Source: Nanobdellati archaeon (lineage in GTDB: Archaea; EX4484-52; JAADEF01). Taken from it: a stretch of 6,445 nt of DNA. The notes beneath the pieces were generated by a model that had not been told where the DNA came from, did not search any database, and saw only the letters and a list, made by a program, of their open reading frames with translations. Shown here in pieces: positions 5,815 to 6,445 of the stretch; the first letter of the stretch is position 1; each line of letters starts with the position of its first letter. The translations under genes and the position numbers were made by a program. The stretch spans positions 1 through 6,445 of the forward strand of contig WAOB01000124.1 in NCBI GenBank assembly GCA_015521505.1, written 5' to 3'.

Positions 5815-6402
5815 ATGTTATATGCTTTAAGTTTAGGACCTGGAGATCCTGAACTTATAACATTAAAAGCTTTGAGAATTATTAAAAGTGTTGATAAAAT
5901 ATATGTTCCTGGAAGATATGCTTATAATATAGTCAAAAGATATAGGAAACCAACACTACTAGAAGTACCAATGGGAAAAGGTAAAGATTTTATGATGAAA
6001 GTTGCAGATAAAATTATTTCAGAAGCAAAATCTCATGATATAGCATTTGCAACCATTGGTGATATTCATTTTTTTTCCACGTTTAAATTATTGTTTGAGA
6101 AAGCTATAGAATCTGGAATTAAAGTTGAAACAATACCTGGTGTTGCAAGCTTTTCCTCAATATTTTCTAGACTTAAGATTTTTGTATCAAAGCCTTTTAA
6201 AGTTGTTACACAAGATAACTTTAACGATGAAATCATAATCGTACTTAAAGTAACAAGACCAAGAAATTTAGCAGAGAAATTAAAAGACTTTGGATATAAA
6301 AAATTCTTACTCGTCGAAAAAGCATTCATGGAAAATGAGAGAATAACCGAGAATCTACCAGATAAAAGTGATTACTTTTCAATATTGGTTGGGATGAAGT
6401 GA
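5815..6402 (+). CDS. cbiL: Cobalt-factor II C20-methyltransferase CbiL
   Basis: From the ATG at 5815 the protein has 195 residues and begins [19 protein letters not shown], where the GPGDPELIT motif sits at the very N-terminus as in this methylase family. CbiL uses S-adenosylmethionine to methylate C20 of cobalt-factor II on the cobalt-early path to cobalamin. Further motifs are [13 protein letters not shown] (78-90), matching the CbiL/CobI TLGDPxx[17 protein letters not shown] (104-116); a VLKVTRPRN strand (143-151); [14 protein letters not shown] (164-177); and YFSILVGMK at the end. It is shorter than typical CbiL (about 230) and has Ile in place of Pro in GDP. Upstream in-frame ATGs (5770, 5785) and a TTG (5752) exist, but their extra residues are not family-like and the palindrome would fall inside the coding region. 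It is divergent from cbiE and overlaps the next gene by one base. Confidence 0.85.
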   Translation: MLYALSLGPGDPELITLKALRIIKSVDKIYVPGRYAYNIVKRYRKPTLLEVPMGKGKDFMMKVADKIISEAKSHDIAFATIGDIHFFSTFKLLFEKAIESGIKVETIPGVASFSSIFSRLKIFVSKPFKVVTQDNFNDEIIIVLKVTRPRNLAEKLKDFGYKKFLLVEKAFMENERITENLPDKSDYFSILVGMK

Positions 6403-6445
6403 TGAGGATATGTATCATATGTTTTAAAGATGAACTATCTAAAGC
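6402..6445 (+). CDS. Start of a downstream gene, possibly cbiG (partial)
   Basis: An ATG overlaps the cbiL stop as TGATG, a common arrangement for translationally coupled operon genes. Fourteen full codons are visible, beginning [14 protein letters not shown], and the frame is open to the window edge. A short hydrophobic beta-strand start of this kind resembles the N-terminus of CbiG (cobalt-precorrin-5A hydrolase), often found beside other cbi genes. It lacks the GxGPGD motif that a second methylase such as CbiF or CbiH would show at this position. Fourteen residues are too few to settle the family. Confidence 0.5.
   Translation, partial: MRICIICFKDELSK

Noticed and set aside
1..6445. CRISPR array, insertion sequence or attachment site
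   Set aside because: No regularly spaced direct repeats, transposase motifs, terminal inverted repeats with target duplications, or tRNA-end duplications were seen.

Overview
The window looks like part of an AT-rich archaeal chromosome, very likely from a thermophile. The strongest marker is an almost complete account of the large subunit (DP2) of archaeal DNA polymerase D. Supporting signs are promoters of archaeal type (TATA-like boxes about 26-31 bases upstream of start codons that have no clear Shine-Dalgarno) and cobalamin methyltransferases of the cobalt-early (anaerobic) type. PolD is absent from most Crenarchaeota, so a euryarchaeal or deep TACK/Asgard-type lineage is likelier. I cannot name the taxon.

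Layout. Positions 59-928 (+) hold a MetF-type methylenetetrahydrofolate reductase. It converges, with a 7-base gap, on the polD large subunit gene (936-4790, -). That gene carries a 164-residue mini-intein (1707-2198) placed directly before the catalytic Asp-Gly-Asp motif. A 141-base spacer with the DP2 promoter follows, then cbiE (4932-5504, -). Two bases upstream of cbiE ends a possible 46-codon small ORF (5507-5647, -), which contains a GC-richer hairpin. A divergent regulatory region (about 5648-5814) with two AT-rich palindromes separates this from cbiL (5815-6402, +). A further gene starts at 6402, overlapping the cbiL stop by one base, and runs off the window; it may be cbiG.

How the genes fit together. 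cbiE and cbiL are two S-adenosylmethionine-dependent steps of corrin-ring synthesis, transcribed divergently from one regulatory region. MetF makes 5-methyl-tetrahydrofolate, a C1 donor for methionine synthesis, which may connect to B12 use and SAM supply; that link is inference. PolD is the replicative polymerase, and its maturation here depends on protein splicing. The most notable points are the endonuclease-free intein at the polymerase active site, with a Ser in place of the usual penultimate His, and the palindrome, small ORF and hairpin arrangement in the cobalamin regulatory region.
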